NCBI RefSeq assembly: GCF_001043115.1
Contig: NZ_LFME01000005.1
Span: forward strand, 123,710-187,709
Reading direction: 5' to 3'
Length of the DNA: 64,000 nucleotides
DNA from: Xanthomonas sp. NCPPB 1128
Lineage (GTDB): Bacteria > Pseudomonadota > Gammaproteobacteria > Xanthomonadales > Xanthomonadaceae
The notes beneath the pieces were generated by a model, which saw nothing but the letters and a program-made list of their open reading frames with translations, was not told the origin of the DNA and ran no database searches. Shown one piece after another: positions 52,689 to 63,859 of this stretch. Position numbers and translations under genes: made by a program. Every line of letters starts with the position of its first letter. Within the stretch, counting starts at the first letter, position 1.

Positions 52689-53204
52689 GTGTCAGCCGCC
52701 GACAAATCCAAGAAAGACGCCAAGGACGCCCCGGAAGGCGGCAAGTCGAAGAAGATGCTGATCATCGTGGTCGCGGCCGTGCTGGTGCTCGGCGGCGGCG
52801 GTGCCGGCGCGTTCTTCTTCCTGAAGAAGCCCGAGGGCGGCCACGCCAAGGCCGAGGAGAAGACCGCCGAGATCCCCAAGCCGGCGCAGTACTTCGCGAT
52901 GGACCCGGCGTTCGTGGTCAACCTCAACGGCGGCGCCGAAGACGGCCCGCACTACCTGCAGCTGGAAGTGCAGCTGATGACCCGCGACCCGGAAGAGCTG
53001 AAGCTGATCACCGAGAACGCCCCGGCGATCCGCGCGCACCTGCTGATGCTGTTCTCGCAGGTGCAGGCGCAGGACATCGCCGACATCGCCGGGCGCAAGA
53101 AGCTGCAGGCCGCGGCGCTGGCCGACGCGCAGAAGCTGATGACCGCCGAGACCGGCAAGAAGTGCGTGGAAGAACTGCTGTTCACCAGCTTCGTGACCCA
53201 GTAA
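52689..53204 (+). CDS. fliL: Flagellar basal body-associated protein FliL
   Basis: A 171-residue single-pass inner-membrane protein supporting the stator. One transmembrane segment (about 23-43, MLIIVVAAVLVLGGGGAGAFFFL) follows a Lys-rich cytoplasmic N-terminus. The periplasmic part has YFAMDPAFVVNLNG, HYLQLEVQLMTRDPEELKLITENAPAIRAHLLMLFS and EELLFTSFVTQ, all typical. Start is GTG 52689 with AGGAG at the right distance. First gene of fliLMNOPQ, 12 bases before fliM. Confidence 0.95.
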   Translation: MSAADKSKKDAKDAPEGGKSKKMLIIVVAAVLVLGGGGAGAFFFLKKPEGGHAKAEEKTAEIPKPAQYFAMDPAFVVNLNGGAEDGPHYLQLEVQLMTRDPEELKLITENAPAIRAHLLMLFSQVQAQDIADIAGRKKLQAAALADAQKLMTAETGKKCVEELLFTSFVTQ

Positions 53205-53216
53205 GGCGCTGCCGCG

Positions 53217-54224
53217 ATGACCGACCTGCTCTCCCAAGACGAGATCGATGCCCTGCTGCATGGCGTCGACGCCGGTGTGGTGGACACCGAGCCGGCGCCG
53301 GCCGAGCCGGGGGAAGCGCGCAACTACGACTTCTCCAGCCAGGACCGGATCATCCGTGGGCGCATGCCGACCCTGGAGATGGTCAACGAGCGCTTCGCCC
53401 GCCTGTGGCGAATCGGCCTGTTCAACCTGATCCGGCGCTCGGCCGATCTGTCGGTGCGCGGCATCGACCTGATCAAGTTCAACGACTACATGCACTCGCT
53501 GTACGTGCCGAGCAACCTGAACCTGATCAAGTTCAAGCCGCTGCGCGGCACCGGCCTGATCGTGTTCGAGCCGACCCTGGTGTTCACCGTGGTCGACAAC
53601 TTCTTCGGCGGCGACGGCCGCTACCCCACCCGCATCGAGGGCCGCGAGTTCACCCCCACCGAGATGCGGGTGATCCAGCTGATGCTCAAGCAGACCTTCG
53701 CCGACCTGGCCGAAGCCTGGGCGCCGGTGATGGAGGTGGAGTTCGAGTACCTCAATTCCGAGGTCAACCCGCATTTCGCCAACATCGTCACCCCGCGCGA
53801 GTACGTGGTGGTCAGCCGCTTCCACGTCGAGCTGGAGGGCGGCGGCGGCGAGATCCACGTGACCCTGCCGTACTCGATGCTGGAGCCGATCCGCGAACTG
53901 CTCGACGCCGGCATCCAGAGCGACCGCGTGGACCGCGACGAGAGCTGGAACATTATGCTGCGCGAGCAACTGTTCGGCTCGGAAGTGACCATTTCCAGCG
54001 TGCTGGCGCAGAAGCAGATGAGCCTGCGCGAGCTGACCCGGCTGAAGATCGGCGACGTGCTGCCGATCGACCTGCCCAAGCAGGTGCCGCTGTGCGTGGA
54101 GAACATCCCGGTGTTCACCGGTGAGTTCGGCATCTCGCACGGCCAGAACGCGGTGAAGATCACCGCCACCCATCCCCCCGGCGCGCTGCGCCGCCGTCCC
54201 GCTCTCCAGGAAGACCTGCCATGA
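53217..54224 (+). CDS. fliM: Flagellar motor switch protein FliM
   Basis: A 335-residue C-ring protein and receiver of the CheY signal. The N-terminal CheY-binding peptide is LLSQDEIDALLHGV. The CheC-like middle (LEMVNERFARLWRIGLFNLIRRSADLSV; LIVFEPTLVFTVVDNFFGGDGR; YSMLEPIRELLDAG) and the C-terminal SpoA domain (LGSEVTISSVLAQKQMSLRELTRLKIGDVLPIDLP) are all present. Overlaps fliN by four bases. Confidence 0.97.
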   Translation: MTDLLSQDEIDALLHGVDAGVVDTEPAPAEPGEARNYDFSSQDRIIRGRMPTLEMVNERFARLWRIGLFNLIRRSADLSVRGIDLIKFNDYMHSLYVPSNLNLIKFKPLRGTGLIVFEPTLVFTVVDNFFGGDGRYPTRIEGREFTPTEMRVIQLMLKQTFADLAEAWAPVMEVEFEYLNSEVNPHFANIVTPREYVVVSRFHVELEGGGGEIHVTLPYSMLEPIRELLDAGIQSDRVDRDESWNIMLREQLFGSEVTISSVLAQKQMSLRELTRLKIGDVLPIDLPKQVPLCVENIPVFTGEFGISHGQNAVKITATHPPGALRRRPALQEDLP

Positions 54225-54559
54225 CCCAGACCGATCCCACCCAGCCGGCGCCGGCCCAGTTCGACAGCCTGCAGCCGGACGCCATGGCCGAGTCCAACGA
54301 CCTGAACCTGGACGTGATCCTGGACGTGCCGGTGACGCTGTCGCTGGAAGTGGGCCGCAGCCGCATTCCGATCCGCAACCTGCTGCAGCTCAACCAGGGG
54401 TCGGTGGTGGAACTGGAGCGCGGCGCCGGCGAACCGCTGGACGTGTACGTCAACGGCACCCTGATCGCGCATGGCGAAGTGGTGACCATCAACGACCGCT
54501 TCGGCGTGCGCCTGACCGACGTGGTCAGCCCCAGCGAGCGCATCCGGAGACTGCGGTGA
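54221..54559 (+). CDS. fliN: Flagellar motor switch protein FliN
   Basis: A 112-residue C-ring protein. The SpoA domain (about 25-105) is textbook: LDVILDVPVTLSLEVGRSRIPIRNLLQLNQGSVVELERGAGEPLDVYVNGTLIAHGEVVTINDRFGVRLTDVVSPSERIRRL. Forms the base of the C ring with FliM and helps dock the FliH-FliI complex. Starts in the fliM stop codon and ends in an overlap with fliO. Confidence 0.97.
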   Translation: MTQTDPTQPAPAQFDSLQPDAMAESNDLNLDVILDVPVTLSLEVGRSRIPIRNLLQLNQGSVVELERGAGEPLDVYVNGTLIAHGEVVTINDRFGVRLTDVVSPSERIRRLR

Positions 54560-54972
54560 GCCTGTTGCTCGCCGTCGCCACGCAGACCGCCAAGCACGGG
54601 TCGGGCGTCGGCAACGCGGCGCCGTCGGCGCCCAGCCTGCTCGGCGCGGTGTTCGCGCTGCTGCTGGTGCTGGGCCTGATCCTGGCCATGGCCTGGGTGC
54701 TCAAGCGCCTGCCCGGCAGCGGTTTCCGCCCGGCCCAGGGCCTGCGCGTGGTCGCCAGCCTGGCCGTTGGCGCCAAGGAGCGGGTGGTGGTGGTCGAGGT
54801 CAACGGCGAACAGCTGCTGCTCGGCGTGTCGCCCGGCGGGGTACGCACCTTGCATCAGCTGCCCGAGCCGCTGCCGCAGGCGCCCGCGCCGACCCTGCCC
54901 TCGATCAAGCAGTTCAAGCAGCTTCCCGATTTCGCCCAGCTTCTGGCGCAGAAGCTGCGCAAGGACAAATGA
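54556..54972 (+). CDS. fliO: Flagellar biosynthesis protein FliO
   Basis: A 138-residue small membrane protein that helps assemble the FliP ring. One strong transmembrane segment (about 26-46, LLGAVFALLLVLGLILAMAWVLK) followed by a cytoplasmic part with LRVVASLAVGAKERVVVVEVNGEQLLLGVSPGGVRTLHQLPEPL, the FliO signature. Starts at GTG 54556 in an overlap with fliN and overlaps fliP by four bases. Confidence 0.94.
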   Translation: MSLLLAVATQTAKHGSGVGNAAPSAPSLLGAVFALLLVLGLILAMAWVLKRLPGSGFRPAQGLRVVASLAVGAKERVVVVEVNGEQLLLGVSPGGVRTLHQLPEPLPQAPAPTLPSIKQFKQLPDFAQLLAQKLRKDK

Positions 54973-55805
54973 CCATGCCGTTTTTCTGGAATCGCAACGC
55001 CCGCCGGCTGCGCCTGCTGCTGATCCTGCTGACGCTGAGCCTGCTGCCCGCCTTTGCCTGGGCGCAGGCCGCGCAGACGCCTGCCACCACGCCGACCGCG
55101 CAGAATCCGCAGAACGCCGCGCCCACCCTGCCCTCGCTGCCGGAGGTCAACGTCGGCAAGATCGGCGCGCAGCCGGTGAGCCTGCCGCTGCAGACCCTGC
55201 TGCTGATGACGGCGATCACCCTGCTGCCGTCGCTGCTGCTGGTGCTGACCGCCTTCACCCGCATCACCATCGTGCTGGGCCTGCTGCGGCAGGCGCTGGG
55301 CACCGGCCAGACCCCGTCCAATCAGGTGCTGATGGGCCTGGCGCTGTTCCTGACCGCACTGGTGATGATGCCGGTGTGGGAAAAGGCCTGGGGCCAGGGC
55401 ATGAGCCCGTATCTCAACGGCCAGATCGATTTCCAGACGGCGTGGACGCTGACCACGCAGCCGCTGCGCGCGTTCATGCTGGCGCAGGTGCGCGAGACCG
55501 ACCTGATGACCTTCGCCGGCATGGCCGGCAACGGCACCTACAGCGGCCCGGATGCGGTGCCGTTCCAGGTGCTGGTGGCCTCGTTCGTCACCAGCGAGCT
55601 GAAGACGGCGTTCGAGATCGGCTTCCTGATCTTCATCCCGTTCGTGATCATCGATCTGGTGGTGGCCAGCGTGCTGATGTCGATGGGCATGATGATGATG
55701 TCGCCGATGCTGATCTCGGCGCCGTTCAAGATCCTGCTGTTCGTGCTGGTCGATGGCTGGGTGCTGACGGTCGGCACGCTGGCCGCAAGTTTCAACGGGG
55801 TCTGA
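54969..55805 (+). CDS. fliP: Flagellar export gate protein FliP
   Basis: A 278-residue core export-gate protein. A cleavable signal peptide is visible (RRLRLLLILLTLSLLPAFAWA, before QAAQ), as known for FliP. Membrane segments and motifs: LLMTAITLLPSLLLVLTAFTRITIVLGLLRQALGTGQTPSNQVLMGLALFLTALVM; FEIGFLIFIPFVIIDLVVASVLMSMGMMMMSP; LFVLVDGWVL. ATG 54969 overlaps the fliO stop; ATG 54975 is an alternative. Followed by fliQ after four bases. Confidence 0.96.
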   Translation: MTMPFFWNRNARRLRLLLILLTLSLLPAFAWAQAAQTPATTPTAQNPQNAAPTLPSLPEVNVGKIGAQPVSLPLQTLLLMTAITLLPSLLLVLTAFTRITIVLGLLRQALGTGQTPSNQVLMGLALFLTALVMMPVWEKAWGQGMSPYLNGQIDFQTAWTLTTQPLRAFMLAQVRETDLMTFAGMAGNGTYSGPDAVPFQVLVASFVTSELKTAFEIGFLIFIPFVIIDLVVASVLMSMGMMMMSPMLISAPFKILLFVLVDGWVLTVGTLAASFNGV

Positions 55806-55809
55806 GGCC

Positions 55810-56079
55810 ATGAGTCCGGAACTGGCGTTGACCGAGTTGCGCGGGGGGCTGATCACGGTGTTGTGGGTGGCGGGGCCGTTGTTGCTGGCGATGTTGGTGG
55901 TGGGTGTGGTGATCGGTGTGTTCCAGGCGGCGACGCAGCTCAATGAGCCGACCATTGCCTTCATCGCGAAGGTGATTGCGTTGACGGCGATGTTGTTCGC
56001 GACGGGGAGCATGTTGCTGGCGCATCTGGTGGAGTACACGACGATGCTGTTTCAGCGTATTCCGCATTTGATTGGGTAG
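55810..56079 (+). CDS. fliQ: Flagellar export gate protein FliQ
   Basis: An 89-residue protein with two membrane helices (about 18-42 and 52-76) and the FliQ stretches LLLAMLVVGVVIGVFQAATQLNEPTIAFIAKVIAL. Part of the FliP5-Q4-R1 export gate. Its partner fliR normally follows at once; here 526 bases of repeat-bearing DNA intervene. Codon and base use at this end (many G-ending TTG/GTG codons) differ a little from fliP. Confidence 0.95.
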   Translation: MSPELALTELRGGLITVLWVAGPLLLAMLVVGVVIGVFQAATQLNEPTIAFIAKVIALTAMLFATGSMLLAHLVEYTTMLFQRIPHLIG

Positions 56080-56605
56080 CGGGGATGGCTGCGTTTGCCT
56101 CCCTCACTGCTCCTTCTCCCTTTGTGGTGGATGCCTCTGCCTGCTTTTCTTCATGTGGAGAGCAACAGCAAGAGCTTTCGCCTTGCGGCGAGTCACTTTT
56201 CTTTGCTTGTGCAAAGAAAAGTAACCAAAAGAAAGCACACCCCGCCTTCGCGCCCGCTACGCGGGTCCGCTCCGCTAGCGGGATTTTCGGACGGGGCATC
56301 CTGCCCCGGCCGAAAACGGCGCACGTCCCTGTGCGCCGCCCCCCTGCGGGGGGTTTGACCCGCCAGCTCCGCCGCTGCGGAGGGGACCCGGTGGATCAAG
56401 AGCAAAGCAACGGCAACGGCAGCGGCAGCGGAAAAAGCGATGGCTGCGGCCACGGCGGCTTCGACTTTGTCTTTGGCCTGGGTGCCGGTCGTGCTGTGTC
56501 CGTGGTTGTTCGGGGACTCGCCGGTCTGTCCTCGGCTTCAGGCCGCTCGCGTCTGGCAGTTGGTGCTGGCCGTTCCTTCGTGATGTCTGCCGGGGTCTCG
56601 GGCTG
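56080..56605 (+). mobile_element. Repeat-bearing insertion between fliQ and fliR (526 bases)
   Basis: This gap breaks the near-universal fliQ-fliR junction. It contains a perfect palindrome (56195-56222) and GC-rich palindromic stretches such as CCCGCTA ... TAGCGGG (around 56256-56282). The reading frame 56085-56606 (173 codons) includes ESLFFACAKKSNQKKAHP, a string I recognise from many short hypothetical proteins scattered in Xanthomonas genomes, so it is repeat-derived rather than a gene. No transposase or clear target-site duplication is seen; a MITE-like or REP-like element is the best description. Confidence 0.6.
56195..56222. repeat. Perfect 12-base-arm palindrome in the fliQ-fliR insertion
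   Basis: ACTTTTCTTTGC, loop TTGT, GCAAAGAAAAGT. An A/T-rich perfect hairpin that could work as a terminator in either direction (T tract before or after) and so could reduce read-through from fliQ into fliR. Confidence 0.8.
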
Positions 56606-57397
56606 ATGGATGCCGCCACGCAAATGGTCGTCGATGGGTCGCGGGCGTTCGCGATGGTCGGGGCGGTGCTGTGGACGATGCTGCGGATCGGGGCGATGTT
56701 CACGGTGATGCCGTTGGTGGGGACCAAGGCGGTGCCGGGACGGGTGCGGGTGATCCTGTCGGGGACGCTGGCCATCGCGCTGGCGCCGATCCTGCCGCCG
56801 GTGCCGGATTGGGATGGGTTCAATGCCGCAGTGGTGCTGAGCGTGGCCCGGGAGCTGGCGGTGGGGGCCAGCATGGGCTTCATGCTGCGCTTGATCTTCG
56901 AGGCCGGGGCGATGGCCGGGGAACTGGTCTCGCAGAGCACCGGCCTGGGTTTCGCGCAGATGGCCGATCCGCTGCGCGGGGTCAATTCCGGGGTGCTCGG
57001 GCAATGGTTCTACCTCGCCTTCGGGCTGATGTTCTTCACCACCAACGGGCACCTGGCGGTGGTGTCGCTGCTGGTGGACAGCTACAAGGCGCTGCCGATC
57101 GGCACCGCGCTGCCCGATGCGCAGGCCATGGCCTCGGTGGCGCCGAACTTCTTCATGAGCATGATGCGTGGCGCGGTGACCCTGGCGCTGCCGGTGATGG
57201 TGGCGATGATGGCGGTGAACCTGGCCTTCGGCGCACTGGCCAAGGCGGCGCCGTCGCTGAACCCGATCCAGCTCGGCCTGCCGGTGGCGGTAGTGCTGGG
57301 CCTGGCGTTGCTGGCGCTGCTGGTCGGCGAGATGGGACCGCCGGTGCAGCGCCTGTTCGACGCCGCCTTCGACGCCGCACGCGCGCTCACCGCCTAG
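56606..57397 (+). CDS. fliR: Flagellar export gate protein FliR
   Basis: A 263-residue membrane protein of the export gate. About six hydrophobic segments. Motifs: LWTMLRIGAMFTVMPLVGTKAVPGRVRVILSGTLAIALAP; AGAMAGELVSQSTGLGFAQMADPLRGVNSGVLGQWFYLAFGLMFFTTNGHLAVVSLLVDSY, all typical for FliR. ATG 56606 has no strong Shine-Dalgarno because the insertion lies directly upstream. Whether it is still driven from the fliL promoter or from a promoter inside the insertion cannot be told by eye. Confidence 0.96.
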   Translation: MDAATQMVVDGSRAFAMVGAVLWTMLRIGAMFTVMPLVGTKAVPGRVRVILSGTLAIALAPILPPVPDWDGFNAAVVLSVARELAVGASMGFMLRLIFEAGAMAGELVSQSTGLGFAQMADPLRGVNSGVLGQWFYLAFGLMFFTTNGHLAVVSLLVDSYKALPIGTALPDAQAMASVAPNFFMSMMRGAVTLALPVMVAMMAVNLAFGALAKAAPSLNPIQLGLPVAVVLGLALLALLVGEMGPPVQRLFDAAFDAARALTA

Positions 57398-57649
57398 GGC
57401 CGGTCGCCACTTCCCGGACAGGCCCTGGCCGGCGCTCAAGCTGCGCCACGACGCAGCCGATACCGACAGAGGCCATTGGTGTGACGCCTGGATGAGGGGC
57501 GGCGCCGTCGGCCGTCCTTACACTGCCGATCGCCGCCGTCCGCCTCTTCTTTCTTCGCCCGCCGTCCGCCATGTCCCATCGCCCGTCAGCGTTCGCTCGT
57601 GCCCGCCATCGCCGTGCCCCACGGCGGCGCAGCTGCGGCTGAGCGGCGC
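57398..57649 (+). other. Gap between fliR and the diguanylate cyclase (252 bases)
   Basis: Contains the TCAAG-type sigma-28 site at 57436-57463 and no gene. The frame that would extend the cyclase upstream to GTG 57599 is possible but adds no signal-peptide-like sequence. Confidence 0.55.
57436..57463 (+). promoter_or_regulatory. Sigma-28-like promoter (TCAAG form) for the diguanylate cyclase
   Basis: TCAAGCTG, 12 bases, GCCGATAC. The -10 matches FliA well; same -35 variant and same spacing as at cheV and fliS. The leader would be about 180 bases. Confidence 0.58.
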
Positions 57650-60550
<2,901 letters not shown>

Positions 60551-60598
60551 CCGCGGCCGGACGGTGCGCCGCGGCAGCGCCGGGAGCCTGACCACGTA

Positions 60599-60614
60599 GC
60601 GGCACGGTCCTTGC
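60599..60614 (+). promoter_or_regulatory. Sigma-54 promoter for flhBA
   Basis: GCGGCACGGTCCTTGC followed by A: GG and GC ten bases apart, GGCACG and TTGCA intact, 37 bases before flhB. Confidence 0.82.
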
Positions 60615-60650
60615 ACCGCGCAGGGTCGATCCTGGCCGAGCGCATCCCCC

Positions 60651-61781
60651 ATGTCCGAGAGCGAAGAAGGCGCAGAGCGCACAGAACAGCCAACAGACAA
60701 ACGCCTGCGCGAAGCCCGCGAACAGGGCAACATCCCGCATTCACGCGAACTGGCGACGGCGGCGGTGTTCAGCGCCGGCATCTTCGCCCTGATGGGCCTG
60801 TCCACCTCGATGACCGCCGGCGCCGTGGCCTGGCTGAAGCAGGCGCTACGCCCGGACCTGTCGATGCGCGCCCATCCGGAGGCGATGTTCGGCCATTTCG
60901 GCGAGCTGCTGCTGAACCTGCTCTGGGTGGTCCTGCCGCTGGTCGGCATCTGCTTTGCCGCCGGCTTCGCCGCGCCGGTGCTGATGGGCACCCTGCGCTT
61001 CTCCGGCCAGGCCTTGATCCCCAAGTTCGACCGGCTCAATCCGATGGCCGGGCTGAGCCGGATGTACGGCGCCGAGACCCTGGCCGAACTGCTGAAATCG
61101 ATCCTGCGCATGGCGTTCGTGGGCGGCGCCGCGATGCTGTGCCTGTGGGGCAGCGTCGACTTCCTGCGCGGGCTGCTGCTGCAGCCGCTGGAACAGGCCA
61201 TCGGCCACGGCCTGGGCTTCACCCTGAAGCTGCTGCTGTACACCGCCGGCGCACTGGCGCTGCTGGCCGCGATCGACGCGCCCTATCAGAAGTGGAATTA
61301 CATCCGCAAATTGAAGATGACCCGCGAGGAAGTGCGCCGGGAAATGAAGGAAAGCGACGGCAGCCCCGAGGTCAAGGGCCGCATCCGCCAGATGCAGATG
61401 CAGATGTCGCAACGGCGGATGATGGAAGCCATCCCCAAGGCCGACGTGGTGGTGGTCAACCCCACCCACTATGCCGTGGCGCTGAAGTACGAAAGCGGGC
61501 GCATGCGCGCCCCCACCGTGGTGGCCAAGGGCGTGGACGAGATCGCCTTCCGCATCCGCGAGGTCGGCGAACAGCACCGCGTGGCGGTGATCTCGGCGCC
61601 GCCTTTGGCACGCGCCTTGTATAGGGAAGGCGAACTCGGCAAGGAAATTCCCGTGAGACTGTATTCGGCGGTGGCGCAGGTCCTCTCGTACGTCTACCAG
61701 CTGCGCGCCTGGCGCAGCGGGCCGATGCCGCCGTTGCCGCCGTTGGAAGTGGATGAATTCGCCCCGGGGAGCCAGCCATGA
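60651..61781 (+). CDS. flhB: Flagellar export switch protein FlhB
   Basis: A 376-residue export-gate protein with four membrane helices (between about 30 and 210) and a cytoplasmic domain. The self-cleavage motif NPTH is at residues 270-273 (VVVNPTHYAVALKY). The N-terminus (EEGAERTEQPTDKRLREAREQGNIPHSREL) and the linker (YIRKLKMTREEVRREMKESDGSPEVKGRIRQMQ) are family hallmarks. FliK acts on it to switch export from hook to filament proteins. Overlaps flhA by four bases. Confidence 0.97.
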   Translation: MSESEEGAERTEQPTDKRLREAREQGNIPHSRELATAAVFSAGIFALMGLSTSMTAGAVAWLKQALRPDLSMRAHPEAMFGHFGELLLNLLWVVLPLVGICFAAGFAAPVLMGTLRFSGQALIPKFDRLNPMAGLSRMYGAETLAELLKSILRMAFVGGAAMLCLWGSVDFLRGLLLQPLEQAIGHGLGFTLKLLLYTAGALALLAAIDAPYQKWNYIRKLKMTREEVRREMKESDGSPEVKGRIRQMQMQMSQRRMMEAIPKADVVVVNPTHYAVALKYESGRMRAPTVVAKGVDEIAFRIREVGEQHRVAVISAPPLARALYREGELGKEIPVRLYSAVAQVLSYVYQLRAWRSGPMPPLPPLEVDEFAPGSQP

Positions 61782-63859
61782 GTCAGCCCGCCGCGCAGAT
61801 GAATACGCGCAAAGTCATGGACATGATCAAGCACGGGCTCGGCGCCCCGGTGATCGTGTTGCTGATGCTGGCGATGGTGGTGGTGCCGCTGGCCGCGCCG
61901 GTGCTGGACGCCCTGTTCACCTTCAACATCGCCATCTCGCTGATGGTGCTGCTGGCGGTGGTGTACGTGAAGCGGCCGCTGGAGTTCAGCATCTTCCCGA
62001 TCGTGCTGCTGATGACCACGATGCTGCGCCTGGCGCTGAACGTGGCCTCCACCCGCGTGATCCTGATCAACGGCCAGGACGGCCACGGCGCCGCCGGCAA
62101 GGTCATCGAGGCCTTCGGCGAATTCGTGATTGGCGGCAACTATGCGGTCGGCATCGTGGTGTTCGCGATCCTGACCATCATCAACTTCGTGGTCATCACC
62201 AAGGGCGCCGGGCGCGTGTCGGAAGTGACCGCGCGCTTCATCCTCGACGCCATGCCCGGCAAGCAGATGGCGATCGACGCCGACCTCAACGCCGGCCTGC
62301 TGACCCGCGAGGAAGCCAAGGCCCGCCGCGAGGAAGTGCGCGAGGAAGCGGACTTCTACGGCTCGATGGACGGCGCCAGCAAGTTCATCCGCGGCGACGC
62401 CATCGCCGGCATCCTGATCCTGTTCATCAACCTGATCGGCGGCATGGCGGTCGGCGTGCTGCAGCATGGCATGCCGGTGGGACAGGCGGCCTCCACCTAC
62501 ACCCTGCTGTCGATCGGCGACGGCCTGGTCGCGCAGTTGCCGGCGCTGCTGGTGTCCTCGGCGGTGGCGATGCTGGTCACCCGCGCCTCGCGCTCGCAGG
62601 ACATGGGCGCGTCGATGATGGGCCAGGTGTTCGGCCAGCATAAGGCGCTGGCGGTGGCCGCGGCGATCCTGGGCCTGGTCGGCCTGATCCCGGGCATGCC
62701 CAACGTCGCTTTCTTGACGCTGGCGCTGATCCTCGGCCTGCTGGCCTGGAAGATGTGGAAGCGCAGCCTGCAGCCGGCGCCGGCCGCCGCCGAGGCGGCG
62801 CCGCAGGCCGCGGCCGCGGCCCAGGCCAATGCCGAACTGGGCTGGGACGAACTGCGTCCGATCGACCCGCTGGGCCTGGAGGTCGGCTACCGGCTGATCC
62901 CGCTGGTGGACAAGGCCCAGGGCGGCGAGCTGATGGCCCGCATCAAGGGCGTGCGCCGCAAGCTGACCCAGGACATCGGCTTCCTGGTACCGCCGGTGCA
63001 TATCCGCGACAACCTGGAACTGCCGGCCAACGCCTACCGCCTGCTGGTGCACGGGGTGCCGGTGGCCACCGCCGACATCCACCCGGACCGCGAACTGGCG
63101 CTGGACCCGGGCGGCGCGCTCGGCAAGATCGACGGCATTCCTGGCAAGGATCCGGCGTTCGGCCTGGATGCGATCTGGATCCAGCCGCACCTGCGTGCCC
63201 AGGCCGAGACCATGGGCTACACCGTGGTCGACCCGGCCACGGTGATCGCCACCCACCTCTCGCACCTGATCCGCGAGCACGCCCCGGAACTGCTCGGCCA
63301 CGAGGAAGTGCAGCAGTTGCTGGCGACCCTGGCCAAGAGCGCGCCCAAGCTGGTCGAGGACCTCACCCCCAAGGCGCTGCCGCTGTCGGTGGTGGTGCGG
63401 GTGCTGCAGAACCTGCTGATCGAGAAGATCCCGGTGCGGCAGCTGCGCAAGATCGTCGAGGCCCTGGTCGAGCACGCCCCGCAGAGTCAGGAACCCGGCG
63501 CGCTCACCGCCGCCGTGCGCAACGCCCTGGGCCGTTTCATCGTCCAGGAGATCGCCGGCATGGCCCCGGAACTGCCGGTGTTCACCCTGGCCCCGCAATT
63601 GGAACGTGTCTTGCAGGACTCTACCCAGGGCAACGGCGCGGCGCTGGAACCCGGACTGGCCGAACGCTTGCACCAAAGTCTGGCGGACTGCGTGAGCAAG
63701 CAGGAGGCGCGCAACGAACCGGCGGTGGTGCTGGTGCCGGCGCAGGTCCGCGCCGCCCTCGCCCGCCTGGTCCGCCACAGCGTCCCCGCGCTGTCGGTCC
63801 TGTCCTACAGCGAAGTGCCGGAGGACAAGCGGCTGAAGCTGGTGGGGACGATCAGTTGA
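61778..63859 (+). CDS. flhA: Flagellar export gate protein FlhA
   Basis: A 693-residue export-gate protein. About eight membrane helices in the first 330 residues; FHIPEP-family motifs FNIAISLMVLLAVVYVKRPLEFSIFPIVLLMTTMLRLALNVASTRVIL, VITKGAGRVSEVTARFILDAMPGKQMAIDADLNAGLL and EEADFYGSMDGASKFIRGDAIAG. The cytoplasmic domain (about 360-693) receives substrate-chaperone complexes. The usual neighbours flhF, fleN and fliA are not reached before the window ends. Confidence 0.98.
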   Translation: MSQPAAQMNTRKVMDMIKHGLGAPVIVLLMLAMVVVPLAAPVLDALFTFNIAISLMVLLAVVYVKRPLEFSIFPIVLLMTTMLRLALNVASTRVILINGQDGHGAAGKVIEAFGEFVIGGNYAVGIVVFAILTIINFVVITKGAGRVSEVTARFILDAMPGKQMAIDADLNAGLLTREEAKARREEVREEADFYGSMDGASKFIRGDAIAGILILFINLIGGMAVGVLQHGMPVGQAASTYTLLSIGDGLVAQLPALLVSSAVAMLVTRASRSQDMGASMMGQVFGQHKALAVAAAILGLVGLIPGMPNVAFLTLALILGLLAWKMWKRSLQPAPAAAEAAPQAAAAAQANAELGWDELRPIDPLGLEVGYRLIPLVDKAQGGELMARIKGVRRKLTQDIGFLVPPVHIRDNLELPANAYRLLVHGVPVATADIHPDRELALDPGGALGKIDGIPGKDPAFGLDAIWIQPHLRAQAETMGYTVVDPATVIATHLSHLIREHAPELLGHEEVQQLLATLAKSAPKLVEDLTPKALPLSVVVRVLQNLLIEKIPVRQLRKIVEALVEHAPQSQEPGALTAAVRNALGRFIVQEIAGMAPELPVFTLAPQLERVLQDSTQGNGAALEPGLAERLHQSLADCVSKQEARNEPAVVLVPAQVRAALARLVRHSVPALSVLSYSEVPEDKRLKLVGTIS

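Noticed and set aside
56085..56606. 173-codon frame between fliQ and fliR
   Set aside because: Composed of a dispersed repeat with palindromes; similar strings occur as spurious short hypothetical proteins. Treated as an insertion, not a gene.
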